11,711 nt of DNA from an uncultured Clostridia bacterium (GCA_937992055.1 CALKLQ010000048.1:1-11711), one strand, 5' to 3'. Shown: positions 1-6,209, counted from the stretch's first letter. A program made the numbers and translations. Notes: generated by a model not told the origin, from the letters alone.

Positions 1-34
1 AAATTAAAAAAAATAAGGAAGTGAAGCAAAATGC

Positions 35-62
35 TTGACAAAGTTGCGGGGGGGGGTAGAAT
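35..62 (+). promoter_or_regulatory. SigA-type promoter with G9 run in its spacer
   Basis: A perfect -35 (TTGACA, 35-40) is followed by a 16-bp spacer and a near-consensus -10 (TAGAAT, 57-62). Nine of the 16 spacer bases are one uninterrupted G run (48-56), which is striking in DNA this AT-rich. The same arrangement recurs at 11015-11042. Transcription would run rightwards from about 69, giving a leader of roughly 475 nt before the gene at 545. Homopolymer runs between -35 and -10 are known to vary by slippage and switch promoter strength, as in Neisseria porA and opc. Variability here is inferred. Confidence 0.65.
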
Positions 63-102
63 AAAATGACCATTTAAAAGCAAAAGAGAAAAAGAGCAAA
101 AA

Positions 103-111
103 TGTGGATAA
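103..111 (-). promoter_or_regulatory. Consensus DnaA box (reverse)
   Basis: TGTGGATAA is the exact reverse complement of the DnaA box TTATCCACA. It lies about 35 nt downstream of the predicted start of the G-run promoter and is conserved at 11083-11091. DnaA could bind here as a transcriptional regulator; this is inference from sequence alone. Confidence 0.5.
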
Positions 112-207
112 CTTACACTTGATTTGTTATGTTTTTTACTTCACTGGATATGTTTGCTACATTTGGGCTTCGACATCGTTGGAAAGAAACAAAATCAATC
201 ATAAAAG

Positions 208-223
208 AGTGGTTGCGCCACTT
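208..223. repeat. Short palindromic repeat (GTGGYTGCGCCAC type)
   Basis: AGTGGTTGCGCCACTT is a near-perfect palindrome with a 3-nt centre. It belongs to a small dispersed family seen here at 516, 10742, 10835, 10929 and 11311. The copy at the equivalent site in the second leader is 11311-11323. Confidence 0.75.
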
Positions 224-230
224 ATCCACA
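222..230 (+). promoter_or_regulatory. Consensus DnaA box (forward)
   Basis: TTATCCACA matches the consensus DnaA box exactly and directly abuts the palindrome at 208-223. The equivalent place in leader copy 2 lacks it because about 10 nt are missing there, but copy 2 has its own forward box at 10958-10966. Confidence 0.5.
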
Positions 231-320
231 ATTAAGAGAAGAAACAAAAAAGGGTGTATAATATTTTGCAAATAGATGGGGGATGAAAAACAAACGTAGA
301 ACAAATTAAGTAAAACAAAA

Positions 321-329
321 TGATATAAT
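321..329 (+). promoter_or_regulatory. Extended -10 promoter, probably for the surface gene
   Basis: TGATATAAT is a perfect extended -10 element (TGN followed by TATAAT). No good -35 is visible at the right distance, which extended -10 promoters tolerate. It is fully conserved at 11411-11419 within the second leader. The predicted start near 336 gives a leader of about 210 nt to the gene at 545. The early transcript could fold through ATTTATCTT (345-353) pairing with AAGATAAAT (386-394), also present in copy 2. Confidence 0.55.
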
Positions 330-515
330 AAGGTTGTAACTAAGATTTATCTTGAAAATTTATATTTAAAATTAAATTAAATAAAAAGATAAATATTAGA
401 AAAAATAAAACAACAGAAAATTTGTCAACTCTCTATTTAAGTTTTAGATTTGACAAAAAGAAGACTGGATTAGGAAGGTTAAAATACATTTTCTAACATG
501 GTCTTACTAAAGAAA

Positions 516-528
516 GTGGCATTGCCAC
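516..528. repeat. Short palindrome abutting the ribosome binding site
   Basis: GTGGCATTGCCAC forms a 5-bp stem with a 3-nt loop and ends immediately before the AAGGGAG ribosome binding site (529-535) of the gene at 545. The paralogous gene start at 11602 has the same binding-site context but no palindrome, so this copy looks like an insertion or local replacement. Confidence 0.7.
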
Positions 529-544
529 AAGGGAGAGAATAAAA

Positions 545-1903
545 ATGAAAAGAATAAGAAAGGTGATAGCAAGCGCGTTAACACTTGTGATGAGCATACT
601 CGTCATGTGTGTTGGAGTGTATGCGGCGGCAAGCGCGCCAAAGATAAGCATTAGTGGAAGCATAAGCTATGATGTTGGTGAATGCAAGGTAAGGGTTATA
701 GGCAATCTTGGAGGTGCCTATTTAGAAGCAAATGGCAGTGGCATAACTCCGGTTGAAAAAACAGCTATAGATAATAATGGAAACAAATGCCATTATTATG
801 GGGTACATGACAATGCACAAAGCGAAACAAATTTGCTTCCAGCATGGAATATAGGAAGTGTATATTTTAAGGAAACCGCAAATGGAGTGGAAAACTTTGT
901 AGTTAACATTTTGGTTGAAAATCTATCCGTGTATCCTATTAAAGTTATTGTTAGTAAGGATGAAAAAGAGACGGCTGCCAACATACAACGAACAGAAATT
1001 AATAATAATGTAAAGATAGATGTTGGTGAAACTGCCTCAATAGATATAATTTATGATATAAAAAATAATGTAGCACCCTCACTATTAGTTGGAAATCAAA
1101 TTTCATTTGAAAAAACAAGTCTTGACGCAGATAGAAATTATACCATTACCTATGTTTCTGAAAGCTTTCCTTTTACTACAGGTGCTCAGGGAAGGGAAGA
1201 TAATCTCTTTGAATCCCCAGTAAATTCGTATCAACAACAGACTGTGAATAATATTGAATCTATGAATATTTTATATACCACACCAACAAGAGGTTGGCTC
1301 AATCGTCCGGTAGCGAATTGGTATACAAATCCTGATTTGGTTGGAACTGCGGTTAAATTCCCTTACATTTTAAATCAGGACCTAACACTTTATGCTCAGT
1401 GGGAAACTAATTACTATGAATATAAAAGGGGTAATGCCACGGGTTACAAAATATATTTTGAGGGTGAATCGACTCCTGCTTTGACGGTTGATTGGGTAAA
1501 TTGTCCATTGACGAACTCAATGGATTCTATAGAGGAAAACTTTTACGGTCAAGAGATTTCAATTAGTGGTGTTCCCGTGACTATGCTTATTCCTAAAGAA
1601 AACATGAGCTCAAGTTTTGTTTTAGACAATAATTATATATTAATTCAATTAGGATTCTTTCATTATTTGGTTAAAATGGATGGTGATGTCCCGGTTGACG
1701 CTGTTCAGTTTACACATGGAGAAAAATTTGTTTCTTTATGGAGCGCTCGTTCTATTTTAGATCAGCTAGGTTTTCTTCCTCAAGAAAAAATTGATTCTGT
1801 AGAAAAAGAAAGAGTTAATGGACCATATTATACAAATGTTTTTTTTGAAGAAGACGGTCAAGAACATTTAAAGGAACCTATTAAAGGTTTCTATGCTGAG
1901 TAA
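545..1903 (+). CDS. Secreted surface protein, family with conserved N-terminus
   Basis: A predicted exported protein of 452 residues. Residues 1-29 form a signal peptide: a basic start (MKRIRK), a hydrophobic core and an Ala-rich cleavage region (VYAAA). Residues about 30-175 read as a beta-rich domain, with NFVVNILVENLSVYPIKVIV followed by GETASIDIIYDI. This recalls TasA/camelysin-like sandwiches, but that is only a resemblance. Residues about 239-287 match the Listeria/Bacteroides repeat (Flg_new, InlB B-repeat type): an aromatic WY pair, then LTLYAQW. The C-terminal 160 residues are unrecognised. There is no LPXTG motif, C-terminal membrane anchor or good lipobox, so attachment is unclear. 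The start is supported by AAGGGAG at 529-535 and by the identical start of the paralogue at 11602. Codons near the 5' end (GCG, AGC, GGC) are more GC-rich than later ones, compatible with a mosaic gene. The function is unknown. Confidence 0.85.
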   Translation: MKRIRKVIASALTLVMSILVMCVGVYAAASAPKISISGSISYDVGECKVRVIGNLGGAYLEANGSGITPVEKTAIDNNGNKCHYYGVHDNAQSETNLLPAWNIGSVYFKETANGVENFVVNILVENLSVYPIKVIVSKDEKETAANIQRTEINNNVKIDVGETASIDIIYDIKNNVAPSLLVGNQISFEKTSLDADRNYTITYVSESFPFTTGAQGREDNLFESPVNSYQQQTVNNIESMNILYTTPTRGWLNRPVANWYTNPDLVGTAVKFPYILNQDLTLYAQWETNYYEYKRGNATGYKIYFEGESTPALTVDWVNCPLTNSMDSIEENFYGQEISISGVPVTMLIPKENMSSSFVLDNNYILIQLGFFHYLVKMDGDVPVDAVQFTHGEKFVSLWSARSILDQLGFLPQEKIDSVEKERVNGPYYTNVFFEEDGQEHLKEPIKGFYAE

Positions 1904-2405
1904 CGTTAATTTAATAAGATAGTGTTAAATTACATCATCTTAGACTGAATAATCGCGAATGAAAAATTGTAATAAATTTTATTACTGCGATAACTGAAAA
2001 AATTCCTAAAACAGTCATTTGTCTTAATAAATCTGCTTTATAACATTCTTAGAGTCTGTTTTATCTTAAGTTTAATTAATTTGTTATATACATTGAAGAT
2101 GATGTTTAACACATCATCTTTTTTAATGAAAATTTATTTTTAATTAAAAATAAGAAAAGATATTTAAAAATTTATTAAAAATATAATTAAATTTATGTTA
2201 ATTGTTGGTCATATAATAAAAATACCGTAAAAATTATTTATTTTTAAAGACTTTTTAAGAATAAAAAGATGTTTGTAGATTTAAATTAAATTTTGTTATT
2301 TTGTTTTAAGATAATTCATTAAAGAATTTTATTTATTTTAATTTTTACAATTTTGTATATTTTTTTTGCTCCTGCTCAAAATAACAACAAAAAAGGAGAA
2401 AAAAC
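1904..2405. other. Intergenic region with nested inverted repeats
   Basis: No gene is visible. The first 200 nt contain nested inverted repeats. GTGTTAA (1922-1928) and ACATCATCTT (1932-1941) can pair with AAGATGATGT (2096-2105) and TTAACAC (2106-2112). An inner palindrome, GTAATAAATTTTATTAC, lies at 1969-1985 and is flanked by TCGC and GCGA. TAAAACAG (2007-2014) faces CTGTTTTA (2056-2063). The terminator at 2096-2124 reuses one arm of the outer pair. From 2125 to 2390 the DNA is extremely AT-rich and I see no convincing promoter, although sleB must have one here. Confidence 0.7.
2096..2124 (+). terminator. Intrinsic terminator of the surface gene
   Basis: A perfect 10-bp stem (AAGATGATGT, 2096-2105, with ACATCATCTT, 2111-2120) with a 5-nt loop runs into a T tract ending at 2124. 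The left arm could instead pair with a second ACATCATCTT at 1932-1941, which would compete with the terminator fold. Confidence 0.75.
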
Positions 2406-3092
2406 ATGAAAAAATGGCAAATATTGTTAGCTATACCACTTGCATTTGTTTTGAGCTTTGGAACAATTTTATCTTTAGGGATGAAAAGACTTTCTGCTCC
2501 GCAAGTGGTTAGTTCAAATCAAAATGTTGTAACCGCACAAACCGCAAGTCAAATTCAAGCTGTTCAACAAAGACTCAAGGAACTAGGATATTATGATGGT
2601 CCAATAACCGGAAACTATGGTCCTCTCACCCGTGCTGCGGTTATTAAATTCCAAAGTGATTATGGACTTAATGCAGAGGGTTATATTGGACCTCAAACAC
2701 TAGCTATGTTGGGACTTTCTGATAGTGGCTCAAGTCAAAATAACTCAGACCTTTATCTTTTGGCAAAATGTGTTTATGCCGAGGCAAGAGGAGAAAGCTA
2801 TGTTGGAAAGGTTGCTGTTGCCGCCGTAATTTTGAACAGAGTTGAACATCCAAGCTTTCCTAATACCATTGCAGGAGTTGTTTATCAACCATGGGCCTTT
2901 ACCGCAGTGTATGACGGACAAATTAATTTGGAACCAGACCAATCTGCTTACTCTGCTGCTCAAGACGCTCTCAATGGTTGGGACCCTACATATGGTTGTA
3001 TTTACTACTATAATCCTGAAACTGCAACAAGTCAGTGGATATTCTCTCGTGAAGTTGTAACAACCATTGGCAAGCACGTGTTTGCGAAATAG
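2406..3092 (+). CDS. sleB: Spore cortex-lytic enzyme SleB
   Basis: A peptidoglycan hydrolase (lytic transglycosylase type) that degrades spore cortex during germination. Residues 1-25 are a signal or anchor segment. Residues about 48-104 are a peptidoglycan-binding domain (PG_binding_1), with RLKELGYYDGPITGNYGPLT and the closing GPQTLAMLG. Residues about 116-226 are the SleB/CwlJ hydrolase domain (Hydrolase_2), with YAEARGESYVGKVAVAAVIL and NRVEHPSFPNTI. E126 is the likely catalytic glutamate. At 228 residues it is somewhat shorter than Bacillus SleB, with little linker. The start is supported by AAGGAG at 2393-2398. ypeB follows after 21 nt, the classic germination pair. The family is usually made in the forespore under sigma-G; I could not identify that promoter here. 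Confidence 0.93.
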   Translation: MKKWQILLAIPLAFVLSFGTILSLGMKRLSAPQVVSSNQNVVTAQTASQIQAVQQRLKELGYYDGPITGNYGPLTRAAVIKFQSDYGLNAEGYIGPQTLAMLGLSDSGSSQNNSDLYLLAKCVYAEARGESYVGKVAVAAVILNRVEHPSFPNTIAGVVYQPWAFTAVYDGQINLEPDQSAYSAAQDALNGWDPTYGCIYYYNPETATSQWIFSREVVTTIGKHVFAK

Positions 3093-3113
3093 TTTAAAAG
3101 GAAATTTAAGGTT

Positions 3114-4478
3114 ATGAAAAATAAAAAAACTGATAAAGAAACAAAAAAGAATAGAAAGGCGCCCGTAGGTTGGATTGTTGCATGCAGCATTTTAGGAGGA
3201 AGTGTTTTGGGACTTGGAACTCTTTTATACTTCTCCAATCAAAATGCAAATAATCATGCTATGAAACTTGAAAATATGTATCAAAAATCATACTACGATT
3301 TTGCAGACAACATCAACAATGCCGAGGTAAAATTAAGCAAAGCTATCTCCACAAACGACTCGGGCTATGCACAAAAACTTCTTTCTGAAGTTTCAAAAAA
3401 TGCAACCGAGGCAGAAGAAAAGCTTAATAACCTCCCTCTTTCTGTCAATGGGTTAGAGGAGAGTTTGAAGTTCATAAATCAAGTTGGTGGCTACACAAAC
3501 ACCCTTTCTAAAAAACTTTCTAGAGGGGAAAGTCTTACCTCTTCAGACAAAACCACTCTCAGGAAACTTCATTCTTCCATAGTTGAAATGAAAAACAGCA
3601 TTGGAGAAATGACAAACGATATGAAAGATGGTTATGGAATTTTGTCAAATTCATTATCGATCAAAGGAGATTATAATGACTTTACAGTTTCTCTTCAAAG
3701 CATAAAATCTAATGATGTTGATTATCCAACCATGATTTATGATGGGCCGTTTGCAGATTCACAAATAAGCAAAGAGGTCAAGGGTCTTAGTGGAGAAATG
3801 GTTTCAATGGAAAAGGCAAGAGAGGCTCTTTCAAAACTTGTCAAAGTTGCACCAGAAGAGATTAGGTTTATGAATGAAACCAAGTCTAGATTTGAAACAT
3901 ATGATTTTATGTTTGAAAAAAATCAAGGCAATTGCTATGCTCAAATGACGAAAAAGGGAGCAAAGCTTTTGACCATGAGTGCTTTTGCGGATAACAAGAA
4001 CATGACAATGTCAAAAGAGGACGCAATTTCTGTTGCAAAAGAATTTATTTCAAGCACCGGAGTTAATGATGTGGAATGCGTATGGAGTGATATTGTTGGA
4101 GGAAATGCCTATCTTAATTTTGCACCTATAGAAAACTCTGTAATTCTTTATCCTGATTTAATTAAGGTAAAAGTTGATCTTGGTGGCGGAACCATTTTAG
4201 GTTATGAGGCAACTAGCTACTACACCAATCACACCAACCGAAGCCTCCCATCATTTAAAATCAATGCCCAGCAGGCTCAAGACAATCTTCAAAAAGATTT
4301 TACCTTTGTTTCCACAAAAAAGGTTTTGGCTCCTATTGAATATCGCGAGATACTTTGCTACGAGCTTACCTGTTATAAAAATGCAGATTTATATTACTTC
4401 TATTATAACAGCGAAAATGGCAATTTAGAGAATGTGCTTAGAGTAATTAAAACAAATGACGGCAACAAGCTTATGTAA
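3114..4478 (+). CDS. ypeB: Germination protein YpeB
   Basis: The partner of SleB, needed in Bacillus for SleB stability and placement in the spore inner membrane/cortex. The protein has 454 residues, close to the family's usual size. Residues about 18-40 form one membrane anchor after a lysine-rich cytoplasmic start. Residues 45-200 are largely helical, rich in Lys, Glu, Ser and Leu. The family signature YPTMIYDGPFADS lies at 204-216. The C-terminal half (about 230-445) has the spacing and sequence feel of tandem PepSY-type domains, e.g. MTMSKEDAISVAKEFI at 297-312. It is translated from an AAAGGA-type site (about 3097-3103) 21 nt after sleB and almost certainly shares its transcript, which ends at the hairpin at 4505-4530. 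Confidence 0.93.
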   Translation: MKNKKTDKETKKNRKAPVGWIVACSILGGSVLGLGTLLYFSNQNANNHAMKLENMYQKSYYDFADNINNAEVKLSKAISTNDSGYAQKLLSEVSKNATEAEEKLNNLPLSVNGLEESLKFINQVGGYTNTLSKKLSRGESLTSSDKTTLRKLHSSIVEMKNSIGEMTNDMKDGYGILSNSLSIKGDYNDFTVSLQSIKSNDVDYPTMIYDGPFADSQISKEVKGLSGEMVSMEKAREALSKLVKVAPEEIRFMNETKSRFETYDFMFEKNQGNCYAQMTKKGAKLLTMSAFADNKNMTMSKEDAISVAKEFISSTGVNDVECVWSDIVGGNAYLNFAPIENSVILYPDLIKVKVDLGGGTILGYEATSYYTNHTNRSLPSFKINAQQAQDNLQKDFTFVSTKKVLAPIEYREILCYELTCYKNADLYYFYYNSENGNLENVLRVIKTNDGNKLM

Positions 4479-4505
4479 CAAAAAAGTTTTTATAATCATA
4501 TATGA
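4478..4505 (+). promoter_or_regulatory. Possible sigma-K-like promoter
   Basis: AC (4478-4479), 17 nt, then CATATATGA (4497-4505). The known sigma-K pattern is AC, 16-17 nt, CATAnnnTA; the last two positions deviate. The same AC-N17-CATATAT arrangement precedes the next cysteine-rich gene at 5134-5161. The predicted start would fall inside the ypeB terminator hairpin, which weakens the call. Confidence 0.3.
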
Positions 4506-4530
4506 GATTAGGTTAAAGCCTAATCTTTTT
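4505..4530 (+). terminator. Intrinsic terminator after sleB-ypeB
   Basis: AGATTAGG (4505-4512) pairs perfectly with CCTAATCT (4519-4526) across a 6-nt loop and is followed by a T run to 4530. It separates the germination operon from the next gene, whose ATG lies only 16 nt downstream. Confidence 0.75.
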
Positions 4531-4536
4531 AATTTT

Positions 4537-4540
4537 GGAG
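4537..4540 (+). promoter_or_regulatory. Ribosome binding site that fixes the 4546 start
   Basis: GGAG lies 5 nt before the ATG at 4546. An upstream in-frame ATG at 4456 lies inside ypeB, and a start there would have to be translated through the terminator, so 4546 is preferred. Confidence 0.6.
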
Positions 4541-4545
4541 TGTTT

Positions 4546-5082
4546 ATGATTTGTCGAAACAATTCATGTTCCACTTGTGGGACCTGTCTTTCCTCTTGTG
4601 GATGCAAAACTTGCAACAACAATTGTGCTGGTAACTATCCAAACCCAGTAGTGGCAAACAATGTCAATTCTTGCAACTGTTCTAATATTATTACAAATAC
4701 AAGTGCGTTAGCAGGTGCACATTTGGCTGCTAGTGGAAGCCTTTCGCCTCTTCAAGATTTGCCATTAAATTTGATACATACAACTACAAATGTTGCCTTT
4801 CAAAATCAGGGAGAAAATACAACGGTTATAGGTGGACTTTATAAAATTGACTTTGCTGCCAAAATCTCTGGCAATACAGATCCGGTTTCTCTTGGAATTA
4901 AGATAGGTGGGACCGTGGACCCAAATAGTATCATGACGGCAAATAAAACGGGAGGAATAACCCACATTTCTAACACATTTTTTGCCTCCATCCCAGACGC
5001 AAGTTACATTTTTGTGTCCAACACTTCAAATGGAAATCAAAATGTGGAAATGGTAAATGTCACACTTGTTAGAATGTCTTAA
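4546..5082 (+). CDS. Cys-rich protein with BclA-like C-terminal domain
   Basis: A probable spore-surface protein of 178 residues. The first 45 residues hold ten cysteines (3, 8, 11, 14, 18, 20, 23, 27, 43, 45) in patterns such as CSTCGTC and SCGCKTC, suitable for disulfide cross-linking or metal binding. Residues about 55-178 look like a beta jelly roll of the kind that ends BclA-type exosporium proteins and other C1q/TNF-like bacterial proteins: LPLNLIHTTTNVAFQNQG, GGLYKIDFAAKISG, then VEMVNVTLVRMS. No collagen-like Gly-X-Y stretch joins the two parts and there is no signal peptide, as expected for coat proteins assembled from the mother cell. It sits between the germination operon and another Cys-rich gene. 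The fold assignment is by eye and the family name is tentative. Confidence 0.8.
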   Translation: MICRNNSCSTCGTCLSSCGCKTCNNNCAGNYPNPVVANNVNSCNCSNIITNTSALAGAHLAASGSLSPLQDLPLNLIHTTTNVAFQNQGENTTVIGGLYKIDFAAKISGNTDPVSLGIKIGGTVDPNSIMTANKTGGITHISNTFFASIPDASYIFVSNTSNGNQNVEMVNVTLVRMS

Positions 5083-5133
5083 GTTTTTTAATGGCTTTAA
5101 AAACATTTTAACTATGTTTGCAAAAAAAACATG

Positions 5134-5161
5134 ACAACTTTTTATTCTTTTACATATATTG
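5134..5161 (+). promoter_or_regulatory. Possible sigma-K-like promoter
   Basis: AC (5134-5135), exactly 17 nt, then CATATATTG (5153-5161), which matches the sigma-K pattern AC-N16/17-CATAnnnTA except at the last position. It lies 45 nt before the Cys/Asn/Trp-rich gene and has the same layout as 4478-4505. A mother-cell promoter would fit a coat protein. Confidence 0.4.
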
Positions 5162-5205
5162 AAATGAGGCGATAAAGCCAAAATCAATTAAAAGGAGAAA
5201 GAGTT

Positions 5206-5493
5206 ATGTTTTTTAACTTCGGATGTTGCCATCACAGATGTAGATGTGAAAGACCTACATGGGATAATTGTAGATGTGAACAAAATTGGAATTGCAATCA
5301 AAACTGGAATAATTGCAATCAAGACTGGAATAATTGCAATCAAAATTGGAACAATCAAGGATGGGAGAATAATCGTTGCCGTGAGCATAAACGTGATGAT
5401 GACAAACAAAATTGGAGAGGAAATTGTCAATGTTTTCCTATTCCATTTATAATTTGTTGTGATGACAATAATAACAACCACTGTTGTCGCTAA
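5206..5493 (+). CDS. Small Cys/Asn/Trp-rich protein, probable spore coat
   Basis: A 95-residue protein with 16 cysteines, 7 tryptophans and many asparagines. Residues 11-30 contain two CRCE units. Residues 26-50 are short tandem repeats of the type NQ(N/D)WNNC. Residues 56-72 are strongly charged and the end is CCDDNNNNHCCR. There is no signal peptide or membrane segment. I do not recognise a named family. The composition resembles cross-linked coat or exosporium morphogenetic proteins, and the neighbouring Cys-rich gene supports that. AAAGGAG at 5191-5197, 8 nt before the ATG, is a strong ribosome binding site. That site, the good start and the codon-level repeats argue for a real gene despite its small size. 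A strong hairpin follows at 5511-5544. Confidence 0.75.
   Translation: MFFNFGCCHHRCRCERPTWDNCRCEQNWNCNQNWNNCNQDWNNCNQNWNNQGWENNRCREHKRDDDKQNWRGNCQCFPIPFIICCDDNNNNHCCR
5281..5355 (+). repeat. 21-bp tandem repeat within the Cys/Asn/Trp gene
   Basis: Units start at 5281 (18 nt, one codon shorter), 5299 (21 nt), 5320 (21 nt) and 5341 (partial), of the form CAARAYTGGAATAATTGCAAT. Each encodes a variant of Q-N/D-W-N-N-C-N. The two full units differ at one base. Just upstream, TGTAGATGTGAA occurs twice (5239-5250 and 5269-5280). Such in-frame units can expand or contract by slippage. Confidence 0.85.
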
Positions 5494-5510
5494 AAAATTA
5501 GATGACGTGT

Positions 5511-5544
5511 TCGCTTTTAGTGAAGATTTTCTTCATAAAAGCGA
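5511..5544. terminator. Strong hairpin, possible terminator or mRNA stabiliser
   Basis: TCGCTTTTA (5511-5519) and TGAAG (5521-5525) pair with CTTCA (5531-5535) and TAAAAGCGA (5536-5544): 14 bp with a single bulged G and a 5-nt loop. No T run follows directly, so it may be an RNA end-protecting structure rather than a classical terminator. It lies 17 nt after the stop of the preceding gene. Confidence 0.45.
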
Positions 5545-5723
5545 TTACATATTAAACTCTTTCTTTTTAATTAAAATTCATATGACATGGGGCTTATCAA
5601 ATTGGCGATTAGTTTGTTAAGAAATGTGTCGTATGTAATTTTTTTAATTTCATTTGATGTAGAAGCTAATTTAGTTTGCAAATTTTATTCATATTTGTTA
5701 AACTTTAATAAACGGAGGATTTT

Positions 5724-6197
5724 ATGCCTTTAAAAACAACGGTTAGAAAAAAGGTCGATGATAAAATCGATGAGATAATCGATAAACAAATTGACAAAAT
5801 GGTAGATAAAACTTTGAAAGAATTGGATGAAAAAGAAGTGAATGAAAATAAAGAAAATTTAAATCAAGATAACCAGAATGAAAAAAAGGATTTTGAAAAG
5901 AACAAGGTTGTTTTTGCTCTTTCCTATCTTTTGTTTTTTCTTCCTTACATTTGTGCAAATGACTCACCAGAAAAAAATTTCTATGCAAACCAAGGCTTGG
6001 TTCTTTTGCTAACATCTTTGGTGTTTGGTGTGGTTATTGGTCTTTTGAGTTTGATTTCTTCAGTTCTTGGATGGGTGCTAAGCGCAATTGTCTACATTTT
6101 GCTTTTGGCGGAACTTGTCTATGGTGTTGTTAAAACCCTTCAAGGAAATGAAAAAACACAACTTCCTATAATTGGTCAAATTACAATTATAAAATAA
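5724..6197 (+). CDS. DUF4870/Tic20-like membrane protein
   Basis: An integral membrane protein of 157 residues. Residues 7-60 are a highly charged, probably helical cytoplasmic arm (repeated D-K-I-D patterns, then Lys/Glu/Asn-rich). Three hydrophobic segments follow at about 62-78, 90-112 and 114-138. The core YLLFFLPYICANDSPEKNFY followed by ANQGL, and the closing LPIIGQITIIK, match the common small membrane family annotated DUF4870 or Tic20-like (PF09685) in Gram-positives, whose role is not established. The charged arm is longer than in many members. The start is set by CGGAGG at 5713-5718. It forms its own transcription unit, closed by the terminator at 6210-6254. Confidence 0.8.
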   Translation: MPLKTTVRKKVDDKIDEIIDKQIDKMVDKTLKELDEKEVNENKENLNQDNQNEKKDFEKNKVVFALSYLLFFLPYICANDSPEKNFYANQGLVLLLTSLVFGVVIGLLSLISSVLGWVLSAIVYILLLAELVYGVVKTLQGNEKTQLPIIGQITIIK

Positions 6198-6209
6198 AAT
6201 GCTTATTGT

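Larger units (their letters stand above)
1..425 (+). repeat. Leader repeat copy 1, upstream of surface gene
   Basis: This non-coding leader is repeated at 10981-11522. Positions 1-177 align with 10981-11164 and are about 95% identical over the first 120 nt. Positions 207-425 align with 11309-11522. The copies differ most between these blocks, where copy 2 has about 115 nt extra. The repeat already matches at window position 1, so it may extend further left. It contains a G-run promoter (35-62), two consensus DnaA boxes (103-111 and 222-230), a short palindrome (208-223), an extended -10 promoter (321-329) and a conserved inverted repeat (345-353 with 386-394). Stretch 426-515 is not clearly shared with copy 2. 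I see no gene in it; the open frame on the minus strand at 113-304 overlaps conserved regulatory sequence and looks spurious. Confidence 0.9.

Noticed and set aside
35..230. Possible replication origin, from the DnaA boxes in the leader
   Set aside because: Only two boxes per copy, no dnaA/dnaN or rep gene nearby, and the boxes sit in duplicated promoter leaders. A regulatory role is more plausible.
113..304. 63-codon open frame on the minus strand in the left leader
   Set aside because: It lies in a repeat whose other copy carries indels not in multiples of three, has no ribosome binding site and overlaps promoter elements.
450..485. TTGACA (450-455) with TAAAAT (480-485) as a promoter close to the gene at 545
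   Set aside because: The spacer would be 24 bp, far too long, and the sequence is not conserved in the second copy.
545..625. Lipoprotein signal peptide with C22 as the lipidated cysteine
   Set aside because: LVMC lacks the small residue normally needed before Cys, and an Ala-rich signal peptidase I site follows directly.
2210..2218. CATATAATA, a perfect sigma-K-type -10, upstream of sleB
   Set aside because: No AC at 16-17 nt upstream, almost 190 nt from sleB, and sleB is normally a forespore gene. In DNA this AT-rich such a match is easily random.
5188..5481. 97-codon minus-strand open frame opposite the Cys/Asn/Trp gene
   Set aside because: It mirrors the 21-bp tandem repeat, giving a low-complexity Ile/Pro/Val product. 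The + strand frame has the strong ribosome binding site.
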